Assembly: GCA_038380435.1 (NCBI GenBank)
Contig: JAWZYU010000005.1
Location: forward strand, 36,416,001 to 36,480,000
Direction of reading: 5' to 3'
From: Ryuthela nishihirai
Lineage: Eukaryota; Arthropoda; Arachnida; Araneae; Heptathelidae
Length of the DNA: 64,000 nucleotides
Part shown: one piece after another, positions 42,255-54,350 of the stretch
Layout of the letters: every line of letters starts with the position of its first letter
Position numbering within the stretch: the first letter of the stretch is position 1
The notes under the pieces: model-generated
What the model was told of the DNA's origin: nothing
Seen by the model: only the letters and a program-made list of their open reading frames with translations
Databases searched by the model: none
Program-made: the position numbers and the translations under genes

Positions 42255-44169
42255 ATAACTTTCATCAGATGTGCAAAGTACTTTCAAAATATTACACATT
42301 AATCAATACTATGTCTAATATTACTTTCAAGAGTTTTAACCCTTATTAAACAATTTAAAAGATCATTTAAAACATCAATATGACTGATGTTTCAGAAGAA
42401 AAGTATATTTTCCAACTTTGGATTGCTCATTATCTGTTTCATATGCTCTCACCATAAGCTCAGAATTAACAACATAAAATTTTACTATAGGAACTGGAGT
42501 TTTGATGGAAGGCTACCAGGAATTTGTCTGGGGACTTTCAATTGCATAGTCTTACCAGTTTTCTCATCGAATGCACTTGAACATCTTTGAAAATCACTCT
42601 CTTTGAAGTGTAAATTCACAAACCTAGAGAGAAAGATGAACACCATTAAGTGTGTTGTGCTTTATATGTTAAAGTTTTTTTTGTCTGATTGTTACTGATC
42701 AATTAAGCTTAATTTACAACACTGTTGTGTTATTCCAGTTATATATGCTTTATAAAAATAGTAAGAAACGTAAAAATTATTGTAAATGGTCAAAAGTCCA
42801 AATATGTCAACAAATCAAGTTTCTCTGTGTTTCGAGAGATGCAAACTTGAATTATATTGTTCAAGTGAGTAGAATAATTGCAAAAGATATTGGACGCATT
42901 AAAATATATCTTGAATTACAAGTATAAGGCAATGATGAATTTGTATTATTCATTAGTTCATTCCTACAGTATTTATGATATCTGTTTAATGAAACACCAA
43001 TAATAGAAATTTTCTATACCTTGCACAAACCTATTTTGAGACATATTTTACATTTGACTCATAATGATCCAGTAAAACATTTCGTGGGCAATAATAATTT
43101 GCCTTTTTCAACTCTATGATTTTTGTACATAAAAAATTCTGTTATGCTATGTATATTTGTAGGTGAAATGATCAATCACTATATAATTTATGTTACACAG
43201 GCATTCATTATTTATTCATAATGCACAAATTTTACCTGATGACTATGGCATTCAAACATTAAGTAATGAATGGTATATAACCTGTTCTCTGAAAATGATT
43301 AAAACTAACACATTAAAACTCTGAGGAAAATGTGAAAATCAGATTTACACAAACCGGAGACACTTTCAAGTAAAAGTTAAGAGATATGGGTTTCTAGATG
43401 CACATTTTATTCCTGATATTTCCCAAGGTCATCCAAACTATTAATGAGTGACTAAGGCTCTGTACTCTATTTATATATGTGTGTTGTTTTATGATCACTA
43501 TTTCTTAAACCTTATTTCACATAACTATAAAAATCTCATATTTAATATCCTCCCTCAACAAAAACAACCACGATGCAAATAGAAAAGGATAAATAAACAA
43601 CTAATTGTGACTAAACGTATAGTAGTTAAGTTATATGAATGTATGCACAATATACTCTTCACAATTATCATTCAAACCATTTTATATACTCTTGCCAAAT
43701 ATTGCAATTTTGCTACGATTTCAGCAATCTCAAAATTTTATCACAAATATACTTGCAATTATAAAAAGGCGAAAAAAAAATTGACATACCTTGCTAAATT
43801 TTGTTGCTGTGAAGTTTTCTCTTCTTATTGCTAGAAACCACTTTCTGCACAACTCTTCATCCTGGGGAAAACTGTAAACGCGCACATTTCTTGAACTTTC
43901 ATAGTTTCCTCTACAGCCAGGAACATAACAAGGATGAGGCATTTCTTCAAAAACTATGATTCACAAGTAAAAACTTAATCACAGAAAAATAAAGCGCCAC
44001 TTCGAAAATAACACAACATTAAAAAATCCCGCCAACAAACAGACAAGTAGCTACGGGGTGTCAAGATGCTAGATCCACGAATGCTGACGTCAGAACATAT
44101 GACGTCATCAGTGAAATGGCCTTGAGTGTCGACGGTTACGGACCACCCAGGACAACCACATCGTATTTG

Positions 44170-44335
44170 GGACGCTCTCTTGGCTACTGATCAAAGAGAT
44201 CTGGATTTGAACTCTGAGTAAGGTATGGATGTTTGTGTCGTTTTTCTGCTGAGGTTCCGCCATATTCACAAACCTTCTACTATGGCGTATAAATTGATAG
44301 TTTCCTTTCAGACCTCTATGCAACAACTGCTTGAG
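44170..44335 (+). mobile_element. SINE2, diverged copy
   Basis: The tRNA-like half is recognisable (CTCTTGGCTACTGATC, then GGATTTGAACTCTGAGTAAGG) and is followed by the SINE2 body to AACAACTGCTTGAGGGGGTA. The P element ends just upstream, so it inserted near or into the head of this SINE. Confidence 0.85.
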
Positions 44336-44362
44336 GGGGTAATTTTTTTATATATTACTTAG

Positions 44363-44553
44363 CTGTCCCGTGGCCGAGTGGTTAGCGCTCTTGGCTACTG
44401 ATCTACGGGACCTGGGTTCGAGCCCTGGGTAAGGCATGGATGTTCGTGTTGTTTTCTGCTGAGGTCCTGCCATCCTCTCAGATCTTCTACTGTGGCATAT
44501 AAACTGACAGGCTCCTGTCAGACCTCTGTGGCAAGCAGCTGCTTGAGGGGGTA
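44363..44553 (+). mobile_element. SINE2, complete reference copy
   Basis: A tRNA-Ser/Leu-like head, GTGGCCGAGTGGTTAGCGC (A-box), and the B-box GGGTTCGAGCCC at about 44414-44425 are followed by the full body and the AGCAGCTGCTTGAGGGGGTA end. It lies 30 bp after another SINE2 in the same orientation. Confidence 0.95.
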
Positions 44554-44594
44554 TGTATTTTATTTTTTATTTAGTAATTGAGATCTTTTATAAC

Positions 44595-44757
44595 AGCTTG
44601 GTTTTGGGGTACTGAGAGCTTCTGAAGTTTGCCTTCCCGGGAAAAAATTGGTTGGCTGTTGGAATGGAAAAGTAAAACACTTGCTAGACTCTTGAAAGGA
44701 GCACTGGCCCCCGTGGCTCCCTTCTTATGACCGCCATTGCCCATAATTACGCCCCTG
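44595..44757. mobile_element. Partial DNA transposon ending in TAATTACGCCCCTG
   Basis: It shares GTTTGCCTTCCCGGGAAAAA, TGGCTGTTGGAATGGAAAAG and CTTATGACCGCCATTGCCC with 18650-18773. It ends in the inverted CAGGGGCGTAATTA terminus of that family. The other terminus is missing. Confidence 0.7.
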
Positions 44758-45394
44758 CTGCCATGGATTACTGGTATCAATAAACGACTGGCGAACTACT
44801 GGCTCAATGTAAACATAGAACCGAATATGCATGCATGAAAAATTAAAGTTGGAAAATCCGAACCTTTTGGCCCCAGTTGAAATGGTGCCATGAGTTCATG
44901 TCAGTATAAATTAGCTTTAATTATATTCCTAGTTGGACGCCTGGAAGTCGACTTCTCAGCAAATGCACTGGTCATTTCAAAAGATGCATCTTCTCCCTTC
45001 TTTATTCACCTTCCCTTGTTAGGCTCTATTGGCTGCATTTCCTATAATATTTCGCACTCCCCACCGAAAAGTGAAACTGAACTATGTTGAACTCTTAATT
45101 ACAATTGGGTTCTTTGGCTGTTTCCTCGTTAAACGGCCAGATATAAATCCGAGGCTGGTCGTTGAGAGAGAGATACTTATAATACTCACATATTTAGAAG
45201 AAAAGATAATTGCTCAAGAATGGTATTAGTTGTAGAAGTTAGGGAAAATAAATCATTCTTTTCCTTTTTCTTATTCATTAACTTTGATCAACTTGACCCT
45301 GTTCTTTATTAACCGTCAGACCACTGTTGTCGGGAAATTGCTGTATTGTGTTTTCAATCGAAATGTGCAGTAAGCAGTGAAGTGAAATATAAAC

Positions 45395-45498
45395 ATGGCA
45401 GATAACGAGACGAAAGTAATGGAGAAAACTGAACCAAAAGACGGATGTTGCGAAGAAAATTCAGATGACAATCCAAGTGAAAGACGTTTTGATTGCAG
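45395..45498 (+). CDS. NAA35: Putative exon 1 of NAA35/Mak10-like gene (NatC auxiliary subunit)
   Basis: The ATG at 45395 lies in a good context (AAACATGG) and opens 34 codons of acidic, hydrophilic sequence (MADNETKVMEKTEPKDGCC and on). A GT donor follows at CAG|GTAAAA (45499-45500). The exon leaves two bases over (phase 2), exactly what exon 2 at 57441 needs. NAA35 N-termini are poorly conserved, so the link rests on strand, phase and the lack of a better exon between them. NatC acetylates the N-termini of newly made proteins at the ribosome. The upstream 150 bp would be the 5' UTR and promoter. It is not marked by an obvious TATA box. Confidence 0.5.
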
Positions 45499-46599
45499 GT
45501 AAAATAAATTTCCTTCGTTTTTAGTTGAATACATAACTATTTTACATGTTTAGATATTTTGGACAAACGTTTCTGTGTTGAAACATTTTCAATTTTGAAT
45601 ATCAGAAAATGTATAATTTTCGTATTTTTCAAATGAAATTTCGTTGTAGATTTTTTATGAATAGAAATAAATCGACATAATGATATAACATCAGTTCACA
45701 GAAAAGCTTTGAAGGGTTAAATATTTTTAGTAGTAAGTGAGAGTTCAAAATTATTCAGTATCAGAAAAGTTTATTATGGTGCATGAAAGTTCATACATAC
45801 TCTTGTAGTGAAACTATATACCGACAAAGATCGGCAGTAGTGCACATCACGGTCTTCGCCAAAATCAGCAACGTATTACATCATGAAGTCTATATTAAGC
45901 TAGGGATAAATCCAACTAAGTAAAGACACTCCTATAGGCTCCATGATGGCATTCGCTAAGTATTCAGCACATGTGTACCAGATAGTAACTTAGTTGCTAA
46001 TGCTGTTCTTCTTCAGACTCTATAGGTGTAATGTGAAGCCATGGAATCACTGCTGCTTTGCAATTTCTTTACAGGTTCTCCAGTAAAACAACTTGGTAAG
46101 TCCATGCCACATCGGTCTTCTGCCGCCATTTTTTTACGCAATGTAACAAAACGGCCCTTTTCGATGATTCCATAATCCCCCAGACCCTAACCCAAATGGG
46201 TTTCTAGAAAAAAATATTTTTTTTTTCGTTACCATAGTAACAGTAACTCGTGTTTATGTCAAATGCATGTAATGTTACCATGGAAATGGTAACTTCTGTA
46301 ATAAACAAATGCAACGAAGCAAAAAAAACCCCGCAAATTACTCCCCTCATAAAAAAAATTCCTCACTGCCGTGAATTCTAAAAAGAACATTGAAAAAAAA
46401 ACAATGTAAAGACACAAACCAAGACAATGCAACAATGCCTTCTCACTTATTACAAATTCTTCCAATCTCCCTCACCCTCTTTTCTTGATGTTTAAAACGC
46501 TACATAAATATATTTCCACAAACAAACTCCTTAAAGAAGTCACCCATATAAAAATTACCCTAAATAAAGCACCAGAATTAATCTCAAAACACAAATCTC
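45499..46599. other. NAA35 intron 1, proximal part
   Basis: No recognisable element apart from ordinary AT-rich sequence. A TTTCTTTACAG acceptor-like site near 46064-46074, followed 20 bases later by a GTAAG, could be a cryptic micro-exon, but it has no supporting homology. Confidence 0.4.
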
Positions 46600-46885
46600 G
46601 AAAACAAAAAAATCAGGAATACATTGCCAATCTGCATTATAAAAAGCCTCCGGAACTAAATAATCTTATTGGACAACACATCTCAAAAATGATGAAAATC
46701 GGAAAGAAAGCAACACCAATCTGAACTATAAAAAAAGCCCCCAGAACTAAATAATGTTATCAGAGATAACACATCTCAAAAAACAAGAAAATCTGAAAAA
46801 AAAAAAAAAGAAAATAGGAAACAGTGCACTGCCAATCCGAATTATAAAAAAGCCCCTGGAACTAAATAATACATCAGAGACAACA
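46600..46885. repeat. Tandem repeat, about three units of 90-116 bp
   Basis: CCAATCTGCATTATAAAAAG-type starts recur at 46627, 46716 and 46832. Each is followed by GCCYCYGGAACTAAATAAT, and the first two also by ACACATCTCAAAAA. The third unit is incomplete, and an A14 run precedes it. Confidence 0.85.
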
Positions 46886-47527
46886 AAAAAACGATGACCT
46901 ACCATTATTCCAACCTGCAATGTCTATCACAGCACTAATTACATTTCTGCACTCATTAATATATATTACCCATCATTTTCAGCAATTAAATATCCGTGTT
47001 AGGTTTCGTAACTACAAACAGTAATAACAAAATTGAAAACAAATACTCAATTCCATTATCAAACATATCAATACTATCACTATTAACCCTTCCTGGGTCA
47101 AAGACATCAATAGATGTTTTTTGTGCAACACAAAAATCAAATTTTTATTTTTGCCATTTGAAAATTTTTTACATATATCTTTTAAATATATGCAATTCAA
47201 GCTTGAAAAATAATATTTCCTTTTTCATTTGATGCATATTTTATTAAACTGCGAAATAAATAATTCGATAAAGCCATCTGGTTGCCATATTTTAAAAGCA
47301 CCATACGGTATTGCCGATTTGTTTGTTACTGTTACTCTGTATTGAAGCAATCACCTGATTTAAGCTCACAAATTTGAGTTAAATTATTATCAACAAATTT
47401 TTCTTTATATTTTCAAAACATCCTAAAAAAAAACTGCTATATTTAAAAACGGAAGATTTAGAAGTAATTAAAATACATACCTCTGTTTTTTCTCTATTTC
47501 ACACTCTTTTCTGCCTTAAACCCATTT
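46886..47527. other. Unassigned intronic DNA
   Basis: AT-rich sequence with no recognised gene or repeat before the 3' end of the RTE-like LINE. Confidence 0.5.
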
Positions 47528-50500
47528 CATCATCATCCTCAAGCAGCCCTGGTCTATGGAGGTTCAACCAGACCATGCAATTTAGTTCTCCAAGCAAGTC
47601 TATCCTGAGCTACATCTACTGCATCTGGCCACTGCACACCAATTCTAACAAGGTCTTGTTTGACATTGTCTGCCCACCGCATCCTGGGTCTCCCCCTCTT
47701 CTTTAGGCACACTGTTCATAACATTATTCGCCAATCTATAATTATTCATATGGGCAACATGGCCAAACCAACGGAGTCTCTCTCTGCACAATATGCTGCT
47801 TAAAGGAGGTTGCAAACTCCTTTGCCTAACCTCATCATTAGTTACAAAGTTGAACCACCTAATGCCCAAGATACTGTGTAAGCATCTGGAATCAAAAGCA
47901 TCTAGTTTCCTGTTATCTTGTTTACACAGTGTCCAAGTTTCACTACCATAACTAACCCTAGAAAGAACCAAACTATTATACAGTCTAATTTTAGTCTTTA
48001 GGTGTATGCACCTATTTCTCCACACTCTCCATAGATTCTTAAAAGTCCCGGCAGCAATCCCTATTCGTCTGTTAATCTCATGCCACACATCACCATTATC
48101 TGTTACATAGCTCACAAGATAATTAAACTGTGACACCTGCTCAAGACTGCAACCATTCAGATGAACTGAATCACAACCTGCTGACCAATTTTCATCACTT
48201 TAGTTTTCTCTCGGTTTATAACCAAACCTACTCTACTACCAGTCTCATCAACAGCTCGAATGAAAGAGTTCATCTCATCAACATCATTTGCCAAAAGGAC
48301 TAAATCATCAGCATAATCTAAATCAGAAATTTTCGTATCTCCAGTCCATTTAAGGCCAAAATCTTTTCCTTGTGAAGTGAATTTCGCATAACATAATCAA
48401 TAACCAAGCTAAAGAGAAAAGGAGACCAAATGCACCCTTGTCGAACACCAGAAGTAATGCTAAACCAATTGCTATAAGCCTTACCAACTCTCACACATGA
48501 CTCAGTGTTATTATAGAGAGCTTTCATTATGTTAACTAACTTGTCAGGTATACCATATCATCTCACAATCAACCACAAATTATGACGTTCAACAGAGTCG
48601 AAAGCCTTTTTGAAATCAACAAAGCTAGCAAGCAAAGGTTTCTGAAACTCTAAACATTTCTCAAGAATCTGCCTAAGTGAAAATATCTGATCCACACATC
48701 CCCTATCACTTCTGAATCCACATTGCTCATCACGCAATTGACTGTCAACTAGATTCTTAATTCTATTAAGCACAATCATGGAAAGAACTCTACCTGGAAC
48801 AGAGAGTAGGCTGATACCCCTATAGTTATCACAAGAACTGCAATCACCTTTTTTGAAAATAGGGATAACAATAGCTCTGGTAAAATCCTTAGGAACCATG
48901 CCTTTATCATAAAAGATATTCAGAATTTCAGTCATCCAAGTGGTAACCGAAACATTCCCAGCTCTAAGCATTTCCATAGTAACTTCATCTACCCCTGGGA
49001 TTTATGTAGTTTAAGTTTAGAAACAGCCGAAATAACTTCAGATTGTGTTATAGGGCCAACATTAAAGCCACCAATGCCTCTATCATCATTGCAAACAATG
49101 GGAGTAGAACTAACCACATTGTTTAGAATATCACTGAAATGCTCAGCCCACCTAGCCATGACAGAATCCTCACCTTCTATAACCTTACCTTGTTTATCCT
49201 TCAATCCCTGTATACCTGTTCGTTTTCTACCACACAAAACATTAACTATCTGGTACAGCTCTCTGCTGTTGTGCTGTCTGACTGCTTCCTTGGCTTTTTC
49301 AGCCAAGCCATCAAGCCAAAGATTCATATCAGCAGCTAACTGATCCTTTACACATTTATTAAACTCTCTGTAATGCTTTTTATTAGGACTAGTAGGGTAC
49401 TGATTAAGGACATTCCTGCAGTTCTTTCTTTCTGAAATAAGCTCAAGTGCCTTATCACTGAGATAATCCTTCCTCCTCTGCTACTTTTTTCCTAAAAGAG
49501 TACTGTTAGTTTCCAAAAAAACCTGTTTAAAATGATCCCATTCTTCCTCAACTTCAGTAGTAAGCATACCATGACTGTCATAATGACTAAGTAACCTATC
49601 ATTGTAAGCTTTGGCTATAACTGGGGCTTTCAGAGCTTCAGTATTAAAAGTAAATTTTTTAACCCTAGCACAACACTTTTTAAGTTTAAATTGCAACACA
49701 CTTTTAACAAGGTAATGGTCAGATCCAATTTCAGCTACCCTATATGCCCTGGTATTCCTAACAGAACTAGCCCATTTGCTGTTAATTAATATGTAATCAA
49801 TCATATTCTTATGCAGCCCATCAGGTGAAATCCATGTGTACTTATGTATGTCACGGTGTTTGTAATATGTGTTAGTGATTCTGAAACCATTGAGTTTACT
49901 TACCTGTAGCAGACGTTGCCCATTGCCATTGCAGCTACCAATACCAAAAGGGCCTATTACTCCTCCCCAAAGGTCAGAGTCAGTACCAACTTTAGCATTA
50001 GTCACGTAGAACAAGGGTAATATCTCCTTTCTTGAGGGAACTCAAAATATCCTGAAGTTGTCCGTAAAACCTATCCTTCTCATCCTCATTGGCATCCTCA
50101 GTGGAGGCATAACAGCAAATAACATTCAAGTCTTTACGCTTGTCTGAAATTTTCCTGTAAGAAACCTTTCGTTAATGCACTCATATCCTAGAAGAACATC
50201 ACTAGCATGTCTGCTGAGAAGCAGACCCACTCCTTGGTGATGCTTATTATCATCCCTCCCTGAAAAGAGAAATTTAAGATTATTTTTAAGAATCTGACTT
50301 TATCTGTCCATCTGGTCTCTTGCAAGCCGAGAATATCTAAATTATAATGGTGCAATTCACGTGTGAAGACATCAAGAGAAAAAGCCCTGTGCAGAGTCCT
50401 CACATTCCAACTACCTATGGAGAGAAAATGGTTAGTGGGATGTTTAAAGAAACTATGTTTATTGAGAGAGGGAATGCGGACAATATCAAACAGCTCCCTA

Positions 50501-51075
50501 ATTGCAGGCATGGGGCAAAGACCCATTCCCCCACCACTAAAGGCTGAAGCCATCTACACTAGAAGACTTCCTCCAATGTAGAATTTGATGATACCAATAG
50601 AAGCAAAGAATTCAGGTGCCTGCGATGACCTCTGCTCAGGATTATCCACCAGCTGATAAACATATCCTGTGAATCTATTCACTTGGGGCTGTCAACCACA
50701 AACAAACAGAAAACACAGCGAAAGATTTTCCCTCCACAGAAGCCCACCAGTGCAGCAAAATCAGGATCCATAATCAAGCTCAGAGCCATATATCTGTCCA
50801 GTGGGTTTATGTGGTCAGCACCAGGACCCTGTGTGGTTGACCACTCCTCAGCAGGGTAGAAAAAAAGAAAAGTAGCCATAGTTGTCCAGATCAGTAGGCC
50901 ACACTAATCTGGCAGCCCTCCCCTTCCGTTCACTTCCACAAGAGAGTATCTCTTTTGAAAGGTACTAACGGTCTGCACCACGAGAAGGCGGGGTCAGACA
51001 TTAGGTGCTAGGCCTGGCCGGTTTCTGTGCATCATCACAGGGGATTGGTGCATAGCTCTCCTTCCAGTGACTACC
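47528..51075 (-). mobile_element. RTE-like LINE copy B, near full length (3.5 kb)
   Basis: It reads on the minus strand from a 5' end near 51075 (AGAGCTATGCACCAATCCCC) to a GAT-type microsatellite tail near 47528. The AP-endonuclease spans about 49480-50440: SWNVRTLHRAFS near 50385-50420, LGLQETRW, and GSDHYLVKSVLQFKL near 49700. Reverse transcriptase follows at about 48250-48980 with FTRAIVIPIFKKGDCSSCDN, YRGISLLSVPGRVL and SFVDFKKAFDSV. The C-terminal region YNSLVLSRVSYGSETW and LRWFGHVAHM is at about 47650-48135. Frameshifts break it into five or more open pieces, so it is inactive. It lies within NAA35 intron 1, antisense to the gene. Confidence 0.9.
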
Positions 51076-51088
51076 TAGCTACCATTTA

Positions 51089-52555
51089 CAGACCTGTACC
51101 AGATAGTTAATATTTTGTGTGGTAGAAAACGGAGTATACAGGAATTGAAGGATAAACAAAATAAGGTGTATGATAAAGGTTTTATGATAAAGGCATTGTT
51201 CCTAAGGATTTTACCAGAACTATTATTATCCTTATTTTTAAAAAAGGTGATTGCAGTTCTTCTGATTACTGTGTAGGTATCAGCATACTTTCTGTTCCAG
51301 ATAAATTTCTTTGTATGACTGTGCTTAATAAAATTAGGAATGTTGTTGATGGACAGTTGCATGATGAGCAGTGTGTTCAGAAATGTAAGGGGATGTGTAG
51401 ATCAGATTTTTTTCACTTAGGCAGATTCTTGAGAAATGTTTGGAATTTCTGAAACCTTTAGTTACTAGCTTTGTGGATTTCAAAAAGGCTTTTGGCTCTG
51501 TTGTTAATCGTCATAATTTGTGCTTGATCATGAGATTGTATGGCATAGCAGACAAGTTAGTTAACATAATTAAAGCTCTCTGTAATAGCACTGAGTCATG
51601 TGTGAGAGAGCTTGTAGCAATTGGTTTAGCATTGTTTCTGCTTCGACAAGGGTCCATTTTTGTCTCCTTTTCTCTTTAGTTTGGTTATTGATTATGTTAT
51701 GTAACATTCTCTGCTAGAGGATAATTTTGATCAAGAGATTTTAAAATTTCTGATTTAAATTATTCTGATAATTTAGCCCTCTTGGCAAATGATGTTTATG
51801 AGATTAACTCTTTCATTCAAGCTGTTGATGAGACTGGTAGTAGAGTAGGTTTGGCGATAAACAGAGAAAACTAAAGTGATGAAAATTTATCAGACAGATT
51901 GTAGTTCAGTTGATCAGAATGGTTTCACTTTTGCACAGGTGTCTCAGTTTAATTATCATGGGAGCTATGTAAGAGATACTTGTGATGTGCGGCATTAGAT
52001 AAACAGACAAACAGGGATTGATGTTGGGACTTTTAAAAATATATGGAGTATGGAGAAATAGGCATGTAAACATATAGACTGAAATTAGACTCTATAATAG
52101 TTTGGTTCTTTCTAGAGTTAGTTATGGTAGTGAAACTTGGACCCTTTGTAAAAAGGTAACAGAAAACTTGATGCTTTTGATATTAAATGCTTCTGCATCT
52201 TGGACATTAGGTGGGTCAACTTTGTAAGTAATGATGATGTTAGGCAAAGGAGTTGGCCTATTGTGTTCCTTTGAGCAGCATATTGTGCAGAGAGAGACTC
52301 TATTGGTTTGGCCATGTTGCCCATATGCATAATTATAGATTAGCAAATAGGTTTATGAATAGTGTGCGCAAAGGCCCCAGAGAGAAGGGCAGACCTAGGA
52401 TGCGGTAGACAGACACTGTCAAACAGGACTTTGTTAGAATTGGTGTACAGTGGCCAGATGCAGTGGATGTAACTCAGGACAGATATGTTTAGAGAACTAA
52501 ATTGCACAATCTGGTTGGATCTTCATAGTCCATGGCTGATTGAGGATGATGAATA
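51089..52555 (+). mobile_element. RTE-like LINE copy C, 5'-truncated, head to head with copy B
   Basis: Starting about 15 bp from the 5' end of copy B, the plus strand reads the endonuclease-RT linker (CAGATAGTTAATATTTTGTGTGG). RT fragments follow, with ITSFVDFKKAFGSVVNRHN-like sequence near 51467-51510 and VLSRVSYGSETW near 52108-52143. It ends in GGATGATGAAT near 52545. It is more diverged than copies A and B, and about 600 bp of the RT is disrupted. Confidence 0.85.
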
Positions 52556-52596
52556 ATTCTTTAAAAGTTATTTTGGTAGAGTTAACAAAAGTTTGC

Positions 52597-52751
52597 ATTA
52601 TTCCAATTTTTCACCATGTGTTTTGAGAACCTTATCTTTTGCATACATTATTGTAAGTGTAATATGAGCAGGACATTTATATATAAAATTTATACATATG
52701 ATTGAAAAAAAATAAAATAACTGCATTGCCATTAATAACAATAGTGAGGTA
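52597..52751. repeat. Repeat shared with 22985-23142
   Basis: Nearly identical to the sequence that precedes the MITE arm at 23143, from AATTTTTCACCATGTGTTTTG to AACAATAGTGAGG. A larger unit containing both was therefore copied, or the MITE inserted into a repeat that later spread. Confidence 0.8.
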
Positions 52752-53323
52752 CACTGGTTTCCATAAATTAAGGAAAATCCCTGTTAAATCAATGGGAAGC
52801 AAACGTCAAAGCTCTATAACTTTTAAAATAAGTTTTTTTTTTGTTTTGAAAAATGTATTACAGATAAAGATCTCAATCAAATAAAATCAATATCTTGATT
52901 TTCAACAATATTCATTCAGTATTTAATGAGTTATGGAAGTTTGAATATTTAACAACAGCAATGCCAGTCTTAAGAAACTTATACAAAACTGAAGAATAGT
53001 GAAAGAATTCTTTACACAAAGTTCTAAAATACAAACTTATTTTATTAAACACTTTGATACAATACTTATTATTAAGTTTTAATTAACTTCTGAAGTCAAT
53101 TTTTTTGGCTGGCATTGTTATCACTAAATATTTGAACTTCCATAACTCTTTAAATACTGAATGAATATTGTTGAAAATCGAGATATTAATTTATTTGATT
53201 GAGATCTTTATCTGCAATCACATTTTTCAAAACAAAAAAAAAACTTATTTTAGAAATAGAGCTTTGGCGCTAGCTTCCCATTGACTTAACATAGGGATTT
53301 TCCTTAATTTATGGAAACCAGTG
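52752..53323. mobile_element. Palindromic MITE, about 570 bp, mariner-like ends
   Basis: The arms CACTGGTTTCCATAAATTAAGG and its complement (53302-53323) enclose extended inverted similarity: GAAAATCCCT, AAACGTCAAAGCTCTATA, AAGATCTCAATCAAATAAA. A unique centre of about 120 bp lies between them. TA precedes the left end and TTA follows the right. It has no coding frame. Confidence 0.85.
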
Positions 53324-54145
53324 TTATGTTAACAGATTAGACATAATGCTGAAGTGGACCACTACATGAGGGTGATCACCTGCTTTTAATTTTGCACGCC
53401 CCCAAGGCAATCCTTATCGATTTATTAATAAAACTGAATAATGATACTTATATTTGTCACTGAAATAGATTAACTGCAAAGAAAAAAAAATAGCTAAAAT
53501 AGTAATGAAAGAGGCAAAAGGAGAGTAATAAGTATCAGTTTGTAAAAAAGATAAAGAAATTTTAGGGAAAAAAATAGCATATTTTGAAATTATTTATATA
53601 TAAATAACATATATGTATCAATGAATTAAAAAGAAATCTAACGTGCTGTAATAAGTCATTGAGTGTTTGATATAAACATTGATTTTTCAAAGTTCATGTT
53701 GAAAACAAATATTAAAACAAAATGGTATTTTATGTTGGAACAATGCAAACCTTTACTAAGTCTACCAAAATTAACTTTTAAAGAATAATTACTTACCTTG
53801 AAAGATTGGTAGAAAAATTATGCATTCTTTCTTCAGTTAAGTCTCCTACTATACATTTTTGTTCATTCTGATGGCAAAAGATTAAATGCAAAACAATGGA
53901 AAGCTTGCTAACTTCTCACTATAATAGTAATTTGCTTCTAAATGAAACAAAATAATATAACTAACAAAGAAACTGTACTTTGGATTAAAAATGTAAGCTG
54001 AATGCAAGATGGATGTATTACCAAACATGAAATACGAGGTATCAGCTATGATGCATGATGTGTAAAAATAGTTCTTTAATCTTATGTGTGTGGCACTGGT
54101 TCCATAATAATTGCTAGAAATGAATATGAGTAGGCACTCTTTGCC
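53324..54145. other. Unassigned intronic DNA
   Basis: AT-rich, with no recognisable coding motif or repeat shared within the window. Confidence 0.5.
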
Positions 54146-54350
54146 ACCTTGGTGCTCAGTGGTATCGCATTGACTCGTGGTGACATTGCGACTGCCGAGG
54201 TCCAGGTTTGAGTCCTGGGCATGAGGCATGGTTGTTTGTTCTGTCATATCTGTTGTGATTATCCCTTAATAAATTCTATGTTCTCACATTGGGATATAAA
54301 GTAGAATATTGGCCATAAGTCCCAGCAACCAAATTGAAAAAAAAAAGAGT
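54146..54350 (+). mobile_element. Another tRNA-derived SINE (family 4)
   Basis: A tRNA-like head (GTGCTCAGTGGTATCGCATTG; B-box GGTTTGAGTCC at about 54205-54215) precedes a body ending in an A-rich run (54337-54346). The head and body differ from SINE1 and SINE2. Only one copy occurs here. Confidence 0.6.

Larger units (their letters stand above)
39681..43942 (-). pseudogene. P-element-like transposase gene with THAP domain, damaged
   Basis: Exon 1 (43790-43942) starts MPHPCYVPGCRGNYESSR and includes the invariant Trp of the THAP zinc finger. It ends at AAG|GTATGT. An acceptor (TCTCTCTAG) leads to exon 2 from 42623 downward, with a HFKESDF-type motif. Transposase fragments follow in order: LPHPNTIRRICLRF (about 41680-41725), the GLEEIGFFMTCVAAHNNSIN block (about 41288-41347), RALNPSNLERQNVKLVL (about 40940-40995), and VIAYVADYCVFSVLKSLKCD (about 40075-40140). 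The frame then ends near 39681. The protein would bind element ends and cut and paste them. Two SINE insertions and several frame breaks make it inactive. Confidence 0.85.
38456..44139 (-). mobile_element. P-element-like transposon, 5.7 kb, both ends present
   Basis: The perfect 8-bp target duplication GGACCACC lies at 38448-38455 and 44140-44147. The inverted ends are CTTAACCTTCGAGACTCAAG (left) and, inverted, GTAACCGTCGACACTCAAGG (right). Similarity continues inward through GACGTCA and GTGGATCTA motifs for about 90 bp. A THAP-domain transposase gene runs on the minus strand. A SINE1 (41871-42254) and a SINE2 fragment (40603-40710) inserted later. It lies between a MITE on the left and a partial SINE2 on the right. 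Confidence 0.92.

Noticed and set aside
45395..45505. First exon of a RING-type ubiquitin ligase (FDC before the splice site)
   Set aside because: The F-D-C end recalled RING proteins, but no RING continuation follows, whereas the NAA35-type exon at 57441 matches in phase.
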